Shown here: piece after piece, positions 7,871 through 16,595 of the stretch
Numbering within the stretch: the stretch's first letter is position 1
Layout of the letters: the number at the start of each line of letters is the position of its first letter
Source: Streptomyces fulvoviolaceus
GTDB lineage: Bacteria; Actinomycetota; Actinomycetes; Streptomycetales; Streptomycetaceae
Direction: 5' to 3'
NCBI RefSeq assembly: GCF_000718165.1
Contig: NZ_JOEY01000009.1
Location: 153,745-217,744, forward strand
DNA length: 64,000 bases
Notes under the pieces: generated by a model
What the model was told of the DNA's origin: nothing
Seen by the model: the letters and a program-made list of their open reading frames with translations, nothing else
Databases searched by the model: none
Program-made: the position numbers and the translations under genes

Positions 7871-8797
7871 ATGCGCGCGCGATACGGAGTACCTCTGTCG
7901 ATTGCGGCGGCCGGCGCCGCCGGTCTGGTGTACGCGGCGGGCTTCGAGGCCCGCTCCTTCCGCCTCCGACGGGTGACCGTCCCCGTCCTCCCCTCCGGAA
8001 TGCGCCCGCTGCGCGTGCTCCAGGTCTCCGACATCCACATGGTCGGCGGCCAGCACAAGAAGCAGCGCTGGCTGCGCTCACTGGCGGGGCTGCGCCCCGA
8101 CTTCGTGATCAACACGGGCGACAACCTGTCGGACCCGGAGGGCGTGCCGGAGGTCCTGGACGCACTCGGCCCCCTCATGGAGTTCCCGGGGGCGTACGTC
8201 TTCGGCTCCAACGACTACTACGGCCCCAAACTCCGCAACCCCGCCCTCTACTTGATCGAGAAGGCCCAGGGTCGCCACGGCCTGAACGGCAACGCCCCCG
8301 CCGTACACGCGATCCACAACCCGTGGGAGAACCTGCGCGACGGCTTCGACGCGGCGGGCTGGCAGAACCTGACGAACACGCGGGGCACGCTGAAGATCGA
8401 GGGCGTGTCCGTGGAGCTGACGGGCCTGGACGACCCGCACATCAAGAGGGACCGCTACGCGGAGGTGGCCGGCGGCCCGTCGGGCGTCGCCGACTTCTCG
8501 ATGGGGGTCGTCCACGCCCCGTATCTCCGCGTCCTGGACTCCTTCACGGCCGACGACTACCCCCTGGTCCTGGCCGGCCACACCCACGGCGGCCAGCTGT
8601 GCCTGCCCTTCTACGGCGCCTTCGTCACCAACTGCGACCTGGACACGGAGCGGGTGAAGGGCCTGTCCACGCACACGTCGGAGGGCCGTACGTCGTATCT
8701 GCACGTGTCGGCGGGCTGCGGCACGAACCGCTACACGCCGGTGCGCTTCGCGTGCCCGCCGGAGGCGACGCTGCTGACACTGGTGCCGCGGAGCTGA
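7871..8797 (+). CDS. Calcineurin-like metallophosphoesterase
   Basis: A 308-residue metallophosphoesterase with the full set of metal-ligand motifs: DIHMVGGQ (residues about 57-64), NTGDNLSDPEG (about 80), GSNDYYG (about 115), VVHAPY (about 213) and AGHTHGGQ (about 236). The N-terminal hydrophobic stretch SIAAAGAAGLVYAAG suggests membrane anchoring with the catalytic domain outside, as in the YkuE-like group whose members act on phospholipid headgroups. That substrate assignment is inference. The ATG at 7871 lies in a short spacer opposite the YqeY gene. It is usually next to the class A PBP cluster in streptomycetes, which would fit an envelope role. Confidence 0.9.
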   Translation: MRARYGVPLSIAAAGAAGLVYAAGFEARSFRLRRVTVPVLPSGMRPLRVLQVSDIHMVGGQHKKQRWLRSLAGLRPDFVINTGDNLSDPEGVPEVLDALGPLMEFPGAYVFGSNDYYGPKLRNPALYLIEKAQGRHGLNGNAPAVHAIHNPWENLRDGFDAAGWQNLTNTRGTLKIEGVSVELTGLDDPHIKRDRYAEVAGGPSGVADFSMGVVHAPYLRVLDSFTADDYPLVLAGHTHGGQLCLPFYGAFVTNCDLDTERVKGLSTHTSEGRTSYLHVSAGCGTNRYTPVRFACPPEATLLTLVPRS

Positions 8798-8895
8798 CGC
8801 CGGCGCCTCGGAGGTGACCGGGGCGGGCGGGCCGGGGTTAACCCGCACGGCCCGCCCGTATCGCCCCTTTTGTCGGCCCTGCTTAGCGTGAGGGC

Positions 8896-9681
8896 ATGAC
8901 CGCCCCGATACCCAGGGACATCCCGGACCTCCCCGCCGTCCCGCGCATGCCCGCGCTGCTGCCGTCCCCCGTCCCCGCCACGGCGGTGGTGACTCCCGTA
9001 CGCCACCCGCTGGCCGCCGTCTACCGCCTGCTGGTCGCCCTCGCGGCGTCGGCGGCCGTGACGATCGAACTGGTCCTGGGCAGCCCGCTCCGGACCCTGA
9101 GCTACTTCTCGATCCAGAGCAACATCCTGCTGGCCCTGGTCCTCGCGGTCTCGGCCCGCCGCGCATGGTCGGCCCGCCGTCCTCTGCCATCGGCCCTGGC
9201 CGGCGCGGCCCTCCTCTACATCACCCTCACGGGCCTGGTGTACCACCTGCTCCTGGCGAACGCCTCAAGCCCGTTCGCGATCACGGACGAGACGTCGACA
9301 CCGACCGGCTGGCACGCCCTCACCAACCTGATCCTGCATACGGCGGTCCCCGCGGCCGCACTCCTGGACTGGCTCCTGCTCACCGCCCCCGGCCGCCTGC
9401 ACCTGCGCCAGGCCGCGACCTGGCTGCTCTATCCGCTGGCCTACCTGACCTTCTCCTTCACCCGCGGCGAGCTGATCCCACCCGGCACCGCGGACCGCTA
9501 TCTCTACCCGTTCCTGGACGTCGACCAGCTCGGCTACAAGAGCGTCCTCGGCAACGCCCTCCTCCTCGGTCTCTCCTTCTACGCCCTCGCCATCCTCCTC
9601 GTCGCCCTCGACCACGCCCGCCCGAACCCGGTCCGCCACCGCGCCAAAACCGGATTTCGCCTCCAGCCACCGGTGGGCTAA
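8896..9681 (+). CDS. Pr6Pr-family integral membrane protein
   Basis: A 261-residue multi-spanning membrane protein. After a polar N-terminus of about 35 residues there are six predicted hydrophobic segments, including PLAAVYRLLVALAASAAVTI, NILLALVLAVSARRAW, ALLYITLTGLVYHLLL, LILHTAVPAAALLDWLLL, LLYPLAYLTFSFTRG and LLGLSFYALAILLVAL. The phrase YFSIQSN after the first TM and the late YPLAYLTFS are hallmarks of the Pr6Pr family of unknown function. It is monocistronic and ends 34 bp before the tRNA-Pro gene. No enzymatic motif is visible. Confidence 0.8.
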   Translation: MTAPIPRDIPDLPAVPRMPALLPSPVPATAVVTPVRHPLAAVYRLLVALAASAAVTIELVLGSPLRTLSYFSIQSNILLALVLAVSARRAWSARRPLPSALAGAALLYITLTGLVYHLLLANASSPFAITDETSTPTGWHALTNLILHTAVPAAALLDWLLLTAPGRLHLRQAATWLLYPLAYLTFSFTRGELIPPGTADRYLYPFLDVDQLGYKSVLGNALLLGLSFYALAILLVALDHARPNPVRHRAKTGFRLQPPVG

Positions 9682-9715
9682 AGTAAACGACGTCGCCGCG
9701 ACAAGCAGCGACGAT

Positions 9716-9789
9716 CGGGGTGTAGCGCAGCTTGGCAGCGCGCTTCGTTCGGGACGAAGAGGTCGTGGGTTCAAATCCCGCCACCCCGA
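9716..9789 (+). tRNA. tRNA-Pro (anticodon CGG)
   Basis: A complete 74-nt cloverleaf: acceptor CGGGGTG pairs with CACCCCG, discriminator A at 9789. The anticodon stem CTTCG/CGAAG encloses loop TTCGGGA, giving anticodon CGG for proline. The T arm reads GTGGG-TTCAAAT-CCCGC. CCA is not encoded. Streptomyces tRNA-Pro genes are known attachment sites for integrative elements such as pSAM2. Confidence 0.97.
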
Positions 9790-9796
9790 CGCTGGT

Positions 9797-9832
9797 CAGA
9801 GGGCACATTCGGAGATCCGTATGTGCCCTCTG
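9797..9832 (+). terminator. Hairpin terminator after tRNA-Pro
   Basis: A perfect 12-bp inverted repeat, CAGAGGGCACAT and ATGTGCCCTCTG, encloses a 12-nt loop that can itself pair (CGGA/TCCG). It starts 8 bp after the tRNA, which is the usual position for a tRNA terminator. Confidence 0.8.
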
Positions 9833-10123
9833 TCATGCCCGGGGGCCAAACAGGGGGCCAAGGGAAGTAGATCTCGGCGCCCCAGCCGCTGCGCCTGCAC
9901 CTGCACCTGCGGTAGCTGAAAGCGACACGTGAGAGGCCGAGCAGCGGGCCGAGTGAAGTCGTTCGAGGTACGGCGGCCCCCTTGCCGGCCCTGCCCTCGC
10001 CCCCCGTCCGGCAGCCGCATGATCGGCTGACAGGTTCTTCAACGGTTCTTCATCGGGTCCGGCCTACGGTCGGCCTGCCCGGCGTGGTCGCGGACGGGTT
10101 TGGTGGGAGAGCGGGGGGAACCG
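9833..10123. other. Leader region of the efflux operon
   Basis: About 290 bp without a gene. Just after the terminator is a GGGGGCCAAACAGGGGGCCAA repeat, encoding GAKQGAK in one frame, that resembles the 3' tail of an integrase gene and may be an integration scar. The right half carries an 11-bp direct repeat (10033-10054) and presumably the promoter of the lipoprotein-ABC operon. Confidence 0.45.
10033..10054 (+). promoter_or_regulatory. Pair of 11-bp direct repeats, OmpR/PhoB-type site
   Basis: GGTTCTTCAAC (10033-10043) is followed immediately by GGTTCTTCATC (10044-10054). Head-to-tail 11-bp repeats are the usual binding architecture of winged-helix OmpR/PhoB regulators (for example Streptomyces PHO boxes). 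The site lies 70 bp upstream of the first gene of the operon that includes a sensor kinase; the cognate regulator is probably encoded at 15474-16181. Confidence 0.5.
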
Positions 10124-10690
10124 ATGGGGACGTATCGGATAGTGCCAGTCGTGGCGGCCTCGGTTGTCGTCTTTGTGTTGGGTGGTTGTGGGAGCGGTGG
10201 TGGCGGGGCGGGCGTTCCGACGGTCGACGGCGGGACCGGTGTGTCGGCCTCGCCGAGTGGTGGGGACGATGTGGCCGCGTATGTGCAGGCCCGGCGGGAG
10301 TACGTGAAGTGCCTGCGGGAGAACGGGGTCGACGCGCCGGATCCGGACGCCAAGGGGAACATCGACTTCGGTAGCGGCGACATTCTGCGCACCTTGAAGA
10401 AGGACCCGAAGTTCCTGGCCGCCACGGAGAAGTGCGGCAAGGATCTGCCGGCCGTCCCCGAGAGCATCGAGAAGGACAACCAGCCCCCGCTCTCTGCCGA
10501 GCAGATCGAGGTGGAGCGCGAGTACGCCGAGTGCATGCGGAAGAACGGCGCCGCCGACTTCCCCGACCCGGGGCCCGACGGTCTCGGTCAGGGCGAGTGG
10601 GACCAGACCTCGGCCGGCGCGCAGCGGGCCACCCGTATCTGTGGGCCGATCATCGGAGTTCCGGCGACTCCGAGCCCCGGCAAGGGCTGA
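10124..10690 (+). CDS. Lipoprotein with duplicated Cys motif
   Basis: A 188-residue lipoprotein. The signal peptide MGTYRIVPVVAASVVVFVLGGC ends in an LGGC lipobox, so it is anchored to the outer membrane face. The mature part has two copies of the motif Y-x-x-C-(L/M)-x-x-x-G-x(4,6)-P-D: EYVKCLRENGVDAPDPD and EYAECMRKNGAADFPDP. Each is followed by another Cys (EKCGKDLP, RICGPIIG), consistent with two disulfide-bonded repeats. The ATG at 10124 is preceded by GGGGGAA; an upstream GTG would place residues before the signal peptide. It is the first gene of the efflux operon, two bases before the adaptor. A related motif occurs in the sensor kinase of this operon. Confidence 0.85.
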   Translation: MGTYRIVPVVAASVVVFVLGGCGSGGGGAGVPTVDGGTGVSASPSGGDDVAAYVQARREYVKCLRENGVDAPDPDAKGNIDFGSGDILRTLKKDPKFLAATEKCGKDLPAVPESIEKDNQPPLSAEQIEVEREYAECMRKNGAADFPDPGPDGLGQGEWDQTSAGAQRATRICGPIIGVPATPSPGKG

Positions 10691-10692
10691 TC

Positions 10693-11832
10693 ATGGCCAA
10701 CACAACAGATACGTTGCCGGAGCCGGCGCGTGGCAGAGCAGGGCGGCGTACCGCGCTCATCGCCTCCGCCGTCCTCATCGTGACGGCCGTCGCCGTGGTC
10801 GGTGCTCTCGGGCTCGGCGGTGGTGGGGAGGAGGGGCCGAGCGCACCGTCCCGGGCCGGCTCGGTCGTCCCGGTCACCCGCGCGACGCTGACCGAACGCA
10901 CCCAGGTGGACGGCCAGTTGGGATACGGCACGGAGATACCGTTGCCGGTCAAGGCGGCCGGCACGGTGACCTGGCTGCCCGAGCCGGGCAGTTCGGCGAA
11001 GCGTGGCGACACGCTGTTGCGTGTCGACGACCGCCCTGTGGTGCTCCTCTACGGGAGGCTGCCCATGTACCGGGACCTGGGGCTGACCGCCACCACAGCC
11101 ACGGAGTCCCGGGAAGACGGTGAGAGCGCGGCGCCGACCGAGCTCACCGGCATGGACGTCCTGCAGTTCGAGACCAACCTCGCCGCCCTCGGCTACACCG
11201 GCTTCACGGTGGACGAGACCTTCACCGCGAGTACCGCCCAGGCGGTAGAGCGCTGGCAGAGGTCGCTCGGCCTGCCCGAGACCGGCACGGTCGGCATCGG
11301 TGACGTCCTCTACTCCGCGGGAGCGGTGAGGATCGGTCAGCCGGGCGTCCGGCTCGGTGACGCCGCCGGCGAGAACACCCTCACGTACACCGGTACGACC
11401 CGGAAGGTCGTCGTCGACGCCTCGGCCGGGGACGCCTCCTGGGCCGTACGCGGCACGGCGGTCCGTGTCCAACTGCCCGACGGGAAGACCGTGAAGGGCG
11501 AGGTGGCGTCGGTGGGGAAGCAGGCGACCGCGCCCGAGGGGGGCGCCGAAGGCGACACCGCCACGGTGCCGGTGACCGTCACCATCAAGGACCAGAAGTC
11601 CGTGGGGCGCTTGGAGAGCGGACCCGTCACCGTCGAGTACGTGGGCCGTGAGGTCAAGGACGCCCTGGCCGTTCCGGTCGCCGCGCTGGTCGCCCTCGCC
11701 GAGGGCGGGCACGGCCTGGAGACCGCGGAGGGCCGGTTCGTCGCCGTGCGGACGGGGCTCTTCGCGGACGGCGAGGTGGAGGTCAGCGGCTCCGCGGTCC
11801 GCGAGGGCATGAAGGTGAGGATCCCGGAGTGA
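10693..11832 (+). CDS. Efflux adaptor with peptidoglycan-binding domain
   Basis: A 379-residue membrane-fusion/adaptor protein, the extracytoplasmic partner of MacB-like ABC permeases. One TM anchor lies near residues 17-38 ([20 protein letters not shown]). Then come a lipoyl/barrel-sandwich-like half ([20 protein letters not shown], near 95), a peptidoglycan_binding_1 domain ([19 protein letters not shown] to [15 protein letters not shown], near 150-200), and a C-terminal beta domain ending [10 protein letters not shown], typical of RND/MacA-type adaptors. The ATG at 10693 is 2 bp after the lipoprotein stop, and its own stop overlaps the ATPase start by four bases. Peptidoglycan binding fits an envelope-spanning export or sensing system. 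Confidence 0.88.
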   Translation: MANTTDTLPEPARGRAGRRTALIASAVLIVTAVAVVGALGLGGGGEEGPSAPSRAGSVVPVTRATLTERTQVDGQLGYGTEIPLPVKAAGTVTWLPEPGSSAKRGDTLLRVDDRPVVLLYGRLPMYRDLGLTATTATESREDGESAAPTELTGMDVLQFETNLAALGYTGFTVDETFTASTAQAVERWQRSLGLPETGTVGIGDVLYSAGAVRIGQPGVRLGDAAGENTLTYTGTTRKVVVDASAGDASWAVRGTAVRVQLPDGKTVKGEVASVGKQATAPEGGAEGDTATVPVTVTIKDQKSVGRLESGPVTVEYVGREVKDALAVPVAALVALAEGGHGLETAEGRFVAVRTGLFADGEVEVSGSAVREGMKVRIPE

Positions 11833-12539
11833 GCGAAGGTCCGCCCGCGGTCGTGGAGTTCGACGCGGTCTCCAAGACGTATCCGGGCCCGGTGGCCGCG
11901 GTCCGGGATGTGAGTCTGCGCATCGGGCGCGGCGAACTGGTCGGCGTGGTCGGCCCGTCGGGCTCCGGCAAGTCCAGCGTGCTCCATCTCATGGGCAGCC
12001 TCGACCGGCCCTCCACGGGCCGCGTCCTGATCGACGGCCACGACGTGGCGAAGCTGTCCGACCGCGAGGTCTCCGCACTGCGGGCCACCCGGATCGGCTT
12101 CGTCTTCCAGCAGTTCCATCTGGCGGTCGGTGTGCCGGTGCTGGACTCGGTGGCGGACGGCCTGCTCTACGCGGGCGTCCCGTTGCGCCTCCGCCGCGCC
12201 AGGGCCGCGGCCGCGCTGGCCCGGGTCGGGCTCAGCCACCGCGTCCGTCATCTGCCGCACCAGCTCTCCGGCGGCGAGCGGCAGCGGGTCGCGGTCGCCC
12301 GCGCGGTGGTCGGCGGACCGTCGGTTCTGCTGGCGGACGAACCGACCGGAAACCTCGACTCCGGGTCGGGGGCCGCCGTACTGGACCTGCTGCGCGAACT
12401 GCACGCGGGCGGTACGACGGTCGTGGTCATCACCCATGACCGGGAGATCGCCGCCCGGCTCCCCCGCCGTATCGAGATGCGCGACGGCCGGCTGGTCGGC
12501 GACACGGCGCAGAACACGACGATCGGGGCGCACCGGTGA
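11829..12539 (+). CDS. MacB/LolD-type ABC transporter ATP-binding protein
   Basis: A 236-residue ABC ATPase. Walker A is GPSGSGKSS (about residues 42-50), the Q-loop FVFQQFHL near 95, signature [14 protein letters not shown] near 145, Walker [13 protein letters not shown] near 165, and the switch His is in [11 protein letters not shown] near 200. The LSGGERQR and DEPTGNLD forms are typical of the MacB/LolD/FtsE family that powers non-canonical permeases. The GTG start overlaps the adaptor stop (GTGA), and the stop overlaps the permease start in the same way, so the three proteins are translationally coupled. Confidence 0.93.
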   Translation: MSEGPPAVVEFDAVSKTYPGPVAAVRDVSLRIGRGELVGVVGPSGSGKSSVLHLMGSLDRPSTGRVLIDGHDVAKLSDREVSALRATRIGFVFQQFHLAVGVPVLDSVADGLLYAGVPLRLRRARAAAALARVGLSHRVRHLPHQLSGGERQRVAVARAVVGGPSVLLADEPTGNLDSGSGAAVLDLLRELHAGGTTVVVITHDREIAARLPRRIEMRDGRLVGDTAQNTTIGAHR

Positions 12540-13747
12540 CGGACCGCGGGACGCATTCCAGGCCGCTGCGCGCCGCGCGGCTCCGGCCCGCCGATGTCGT
12601 ACGGCTCGGTGGGACCGGACTGCGGACCCGGCCGCTGCGGGTCTTCCTGTCCGCGCTCGGTATCGCCATCGGCGTCGCCGCCATGATCGCGGTGGTCGGG
12701 ATCTCGGGCTCCGGACAGGCGGAGGTGGACCGGCGGCTCGACGCCCTCGGGACGAACCTGCTGCGGGTCGCGCCCGGCGAGTCGCTCGAGGGCGGAAAGG
12801 TCGAACTGCCGTACGAGGCCGTCCCGATGATCCGCCGGATTCCACCGGTCCAGCAGGTCGCGGCCACCGGCGCGGTCGCCGCCCACGTGTACCGCAACGA
12901 GCGCATCGCCATCGGCCGCACCGGCTCACTGACCGTTCTCGCGGCCGGCCGCGAACTCCTCCCCGCCGTCGGTGGTCAGGTCGGCAAGGGCCGCTGGCTG
13001 GACTCCGCCACCGACGGGTATCCCGCGGTCGTCCTCGGGGCCACGGCCGCCCAGCGGCTCGACGTGTACACCCCGGGAACCCGGCTCTGGCTCGGCGGTC
13101 GCTGGTTCTCGCTGATCGGCGTCCTCGATCCGGTGGCGCTCGCGCCCGAGCTCGACAGCGCCGCGCTCGTCGGCTGGTCGGCCGCCCGGACCTATCTGCG
13201 CTTCGAGGGCCATCCGTCGACGGTGTACGTCCGCGCCCAGGACAGCGAGGTCACGGCGGTACGCGCGGTACTCCCGGCCACCGCCTACCCCGAGAACCCG
13301 GGCGAGGTACGGATCTCACGGCCCTCCGACGCACTCGCGGCCCGCGAGGCCACCGAGTCGGCGCTGACCGGGCTGCTGCTCGGCCTCGGTGGGGTCGCCC
13401 TGCTCGTCGGTGGCGTGGGCGTGGGCAACACCATGGTCATCTCGGTCCTGGAACGGCGTCCGGAGATCGGCCTGCGCCGCGCCCTCGGAGCGACCCGGGG
13501 CCAGATCCGTACGCAGTTCGTGACGGAGTCACTGCTGCTCTCGCTCCTCGGCGGTCTGGCGGGGACGGTGCTCGGGACGCTCATCACGGCGGGGTACGCC
13601 CTCGGCCGCGACTGGCCTACGGTCGTCCCGGTGTGGGCGAGCTCGGCGGGTATCGGCTCGACCCTGGTCATCGGCATGATCGCCGGGTTGTATCCGGCGG
13701 TCCGGGCGAGCAGGCTCGCGCCGACGGAGGCGCTGTCCGGCGTATGA
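12536..13747 (+). CDS. MacB-like ABC permease (FtsX domain)
   Basis: A 403-residue permease of the MacB/FtsX type. TM1 is near residues 30-55 ([21 protein letters not shown]). A large extracytoplasmic MacB_PCD domain follows (about 60-275). Three more TMs form the FtsX core: [20 protein letters not shown] (about 280), [20 protein letters not shown] (about 335) and a last one ending [21 protein letters not shown], the usual C-terminal signature. Members work by mechanotransmission, moving or releasing periplasmic substrates rather than translocating across the membrane. The short C-terminus ends SGV, and two tiny reading frames follow before the kinase gene. Confidence 0.92.
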   Translation: MTDRGTHSRPLRAARLRPADVVRLGGTGLRTRPLRVFLSALGIAIGVAAMIAVVGISGSGQAEVDRRLDALGTNLLRVAPGESLEGGKVELPYEAVPMIRRIPPVQQVAATGAVAAHVYRNERIAIGRTGSLTVLAAGRELLPAVGGQVGKGRWLDSATDGYPAVVLGATAAQRLDVYTPGTRLWLGGRWFSLIGVLDPVALAPELDSAALVGWSAARTYLRFEGHPSTVYVRAQDSEVTAVRAVLPATAYPENPGEVRISRPSDALAAREATESALTGLLLGLGGVALLVGGVGVGNTMVISVLERRPEIGLRRALGATRGQIRTQFVTESLLLSLLGGLAGTVLGTLITAGYALGRDWPTVVPVWASSAGIGSTLVIGMIAGLYPAVRASRLAPTEALSGV

Positions 13748-13763
13748 GCAAAGAGCCAGGTGC

Positions 13764-13847
13764 ATGAGCAGAGAACCGACAGAGCCGAAAGAAGGAGCCA
13801 CGGTGAGCGGACCCGGCACCCCGACCGGACCCGACGGGACGCGATGA
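13764..13847 (+). CDS. Possible 27-residue coupling peptide upstream of the kinase
   Basis: A short frame from ATG 13764 encodes a Pro/Gly/Thr-rich peptide and ends with TGA overlapping the ATG of the kinase (ATGA). Inside it a GTG at 13803 has a strong AAGGAG ribosome binding site. It may serve only to deliver ribosomes to the kinase start, which lacks a good Shine-Dalgarno of its own. Codon use gives no independent proof of a functional product. Confidence 0.3.
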   Translation: MSREPTEPKEGATVSGPGTPTGPDGTR

Positions 13848-15460
13848 GCTTCCGCCTCCGCGTCCTCGGCCTGCTCATGCTGGTCGCGCTGGCCGCCACC
13901 GCCGCCACCGCCTGGCTGACCCTGCGGCAGGCGAACCGCCAGGTCCAGGAGACCGTCACGGCCGGCCGGCAGGAGGTCTCCCGGATCACGGGCCAGCTCC
14001 GTGCGTACGGATTCGCCCACGGCACCTGGGACGGGCTCTCGCCCACGGTGGCCGAGCTCGCGAAGGACACCGGCCAGCGCATCCGGGTCGCCACGGAGTC
14101 CGACGTCCTGCTCGCCGACTCCGACGCCCTCGCCGGCCGCGATCCCCGCGCACTGAGCGGCCAGCCCGCGGTGCTGGTCGACGCACGCCCCGTCCTGAGC
14201 GTCCCCGAGGGCCAGGTGCCCCGGTTGACGCTGAAGCAGACCGCCGCCGCGATCGCCGACTACCGCGCCACCGTGGCGTACGCGGCCTGCCTGACGCGGG
14301 CGGGAGCCGAGGTGACGGCCCGGCCGGACACCATGGGTGTGCCCCGGATCAGCACGGACCGTCGCCCCTCGCAGTGCCGGGAGCCGAAAGGAACAGCGGA
14401 CCCGCGGATCCAGCAGGATCTCGACGCGCTCCGGCCGTGCGAGTCCGAGCAGCCGATCACGGCCTGTCTGCAGCGGGTGTTCAACGAGCGCGTCGGTTCC
14501 GCCGCCCCGCCCCGCCTCGAGATCCGCCTCGGGGTCCGCAACGAGTCACCGCCCGCCCTGGCCACCGCGCCCACCGTGGCCGTCGCGGTGGGGGTCGCCC
14601 TCGCGGTCATCCTCGGCGCCCTGCTGCTGAGCAGGGCCGTCCTGCATCCGGTGCGGGCCATGACACTCGCCGCCAAGGAGCTGGGCGAGGGTGATCTGGC
14701 CCGGCGGGTCCCCGTCTCCGGCCGGGACGAGATCGCGCAGCTCGGCGGCGCGTTCAACCGCATGGCCGACTCCATCCAGGCCGGCGAGGAGCGCCAGCGC
14801 CGTCTCACCGGTGACATCGCGCACGAGCTGCGCACCCCGCTGGCCAATCTGCGCGGCTATCTGGAGGCGCTGCGGGACGGGGTCGTCGACCCGACCCCCG
14901 AACTGCTCGCCTCCCTCCACGAGGAGACACTGCTGCAGCAGCGGATCGTGGACGACCTCCAGGACCTCGCCCTGGCGGAGGCCGGCGCGCTCACCTACCA
15001 CCCCGCCGAGATCGACCTGCGTGAGCTTCTGGAGGCCGGCCGTACGGCGCACCACGCCCAGGCCGAGACGGCGGGCATCACGCTCGAACTGGAAGCGCCG
15101 CGGCCGGTGTTCGTGACCGCGGACCCGGACCGGCTGCGCCAGGTCGTCGGCAATCTGGTCGGCAACGCGCTGGGGGCCACCGCGGCGGGCGGCACCGTGG
15201 CCCTGTCCCTGGTCCCGCGGGGCGAGCTGGCCGTCGTGGAGGTACGGGACACCGGCAAGGGGATATCGGCGCAGGACCTGCCGCACCTCTTCGACCGCTT
15301 CTGGCGGGCGGACGCGTCCCGGGGCCGGGCGACCGGCGGCAGCGGCCTGGGGCTGTCCATCGCACGCCAGATCGTCACCGACCACCGGGGGACGATCGAG
15401 GTACGCAGCACGGTCGGCGTGGGCACGACCTTCACGGTCGTACTGCCCAGGGCTCACTAG
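13844..15460 (+). CDS. Sensor histidine kinase with Cys-containing extracellular domain
   Basis: A 538-residue membrane kinase. TM1 (residues about 5-25) and TM2 (about 241-266, VAVAVGVALAVILGALLLS) bracket a sensor of about 210 residues that contains several cysteines, including AYAACLTRAGAEVTARPD, close to the repeat motif of the operon lipoprotein. HAMP follows (LAAKELGEGDLARRVPVSG), then HisKA with the phosphoacceptor in DIAHELRTPLANLRGY (His near 327), N box VGNLVGNALGA, and G boxes DTGKGIS and GGSGLGLSIA. The ATG at 13844 is chosen because TM1 starts at once; the longer GTG frame adds a basic non-family tail. The kinase presumably phosphorylates the convergent regulator next door. Confidence 0.92.
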   Translation: MSFRLRVLGLLMLVALAATAATAWLTLRQANRQVQETVTAGRQEVSRITGQLRAYGFAHGTWDGLSPTVAELAKDTGQRIRVATESDVLLADSDALAGRDPRALSGQPAVLVDARPVLSVPEGQVPRLTLKQTAAAIADYRATVAYAACLTRAGAEVTARPDTMGVPRISTDRRPSQCREPKGTADPRIQQDLDALRPCESEQPITACLQRVFNERVGSAAPPRLEIRLGVRNESPPALATAPTVAVAVGVALAVILGALLLSRAVLHPVRAMTLAAKELGEGDLARRVPVSGRDEIAQLGGAFNRMADSIQAGEERQRRLTGDIAHELRTPLANLRGYLEALRDGVVDPTPELLASLHEETLLQQRIVDDLQDLALAEAGALTYHPAEIDLRELLEAGRTAHHAQAETAGITLELEAPRPVFVTADPDRLRQVVGNLVGNALGATAAGGTVALSLVPRGELAVVEVRDTGKGISAQDLPHLFDRFWRADASRGRATGGSGLGLSIARQIVTDHRGTIEVRSTVGVGTTFTVVLPRAH

Positions 15461-15473
15461 CGCACCGGGTGTC

Positions 15474-16181
15474 TCAGGGGCGCGCCGGATCCGAACCGTC
15501 CGCGAGCCGGTACCCGCGCCCATACACCGTCTCCAGGAGATGCGGCCGCCCCGGATCCGTCTCCAGCTTCCGTCGCATGTTCATCACATGGGCGTCGACG
15601 GTCCGCTCCAGCACGTCCCGGTCGAAGCCGAAGACGCGCTCGATGATCTGCGCCCGGGTGAAGACGCGGCCCGGTTCACGGGCCAGCGTCTCCAGGATGG
15701 CGAACTCCTTCGCGGTCAGCGGGACCGGCCGCCCGGCCACCCGGACCTCGAAACGCGCGGTGTCCAGCTCCAGCTCGCCGACCCGCAGCACCACGGGCTG
15801 GGCCGCGTCGCGGGCCTTCCCGGACCGGCGCAGCAACGCCCGCACCCGTGCGGTCAGTTCGCGGGGGCTGTACGGCTTGGTGAGGTAGTCGTCGGCACCG
15901 AGGTCGAGGCCGAGGAGCATGTCCTCCTCGGTGGTGCGGGCGGTGAGCAGCAGGATCGGGACGTCCGACTCGGTGCGCAGGATGCGGCACACGTCCAGTC
16001 CGTCGACCAGCGGCAGCATCACATCGAGCACGATGAGATCCGGCTTCGTCGACCGGGCCCGTTCCAGCGCCGCACGGCCGTCGGCCACGACCTGGACCGC
16101 GTTTCCCTCGCGCTCCAGATAGATCCTGATCAGTCGCGACTGCTTCTCGTCGTCTTCGGCGACCAGTATCCGAGCGCTCAA
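15474..16181 (-). CDS. OmpR-family response regulator (TTG start)
   Basis: A 235-residue two-domain regulator. The receiver opens LSARILVAEDDEKQSRLI with acidic residues 10-11 and the phosphorylatable Asp53 in LIVLDVMLP. Thr and Lys of the conserved switch are in LLTARTTEE and LTKPYSPREL. The winged-helix domain runs from about 135 to 230 and ends with VYGRGYRLAD. The TTG at 16181 is supported by GGGGGAGAA seven bases upstream and by the position where receiver homology begins; the open frame continues upstream without similarity. The gene converges on the kinase (13 bp between stops), unlike the usual co-directional pair. Its likely target is the 11-bp repeat upstream of the efflux operon. 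Confidence 0.9.
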   Translation of the reverse strand: MSARILVAEDDEKQSRLIRIYLEREGNAVQVVADGRAALERARSTKPDLIVLDVMLPLVDGLDVCRILRTESDVPILLLTARTTEEDMLLGLDLGADDYLTKPYSPRELTARVRALLRRSGKARDAAQPVVLRVGELELDTARFEVRVAGRPVPLTAKEFAILETLAREPGRVFTRAQIIERVFGFDRDVLERTVDAHVMNMRRKLETDPGRPHLLETVYGRGYRLADGSDPARP

Positions 16182-16595
16182 CGCTTCTCCCCCACCAAGG
16201 CCTCGCACACTTCCGGAACCGTAGTACAGAAGAGCCGACGGCTCGCTTCGTCCGGCACCGGTCCCTCCCCTCGTGGGGACCGGTGCCGAACGACGCGGCG
16301 GCGTCGGTCCGTGCCGGGTGGGCCGGACCGAGGAGAGCCGGCGCCGTCTCGTCCTCCCGACGTTCCGACGGGAGATGACCGAGAACATGCGGCGGCATGA
16401 GTGGTGTGTGCGAGCGTTGGGCAGGTTGCCTCCCTGGGCGACGCCCAGGTGATGTGTACCTGCGTCATGATCCTGCCAGCTGTGGCCCCCGCAGAGGAGG
16501 TTCCGGTTTCCGGACTACGGCTTCGCCGCAGGTCAGCCGTATAAAGTGAGTTTTCCGGTCCGGATCCGACTGCGGGGGTAGTAAGGGGTGGAACC
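16182..16595. other. Divergent intergenic region
   Basis: 414 bp between the response regulator and the STAND-WD40 gene. No gene is convincing. A GCCTCCCTGGGCGACGCCCAGG hairpin-like stretch lies near 16430-16450, and GTATAAAGTGAG near 16540 is unusually AT-rich and could be part of a -10 region for the rightward gene. Confidence 0.4.
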
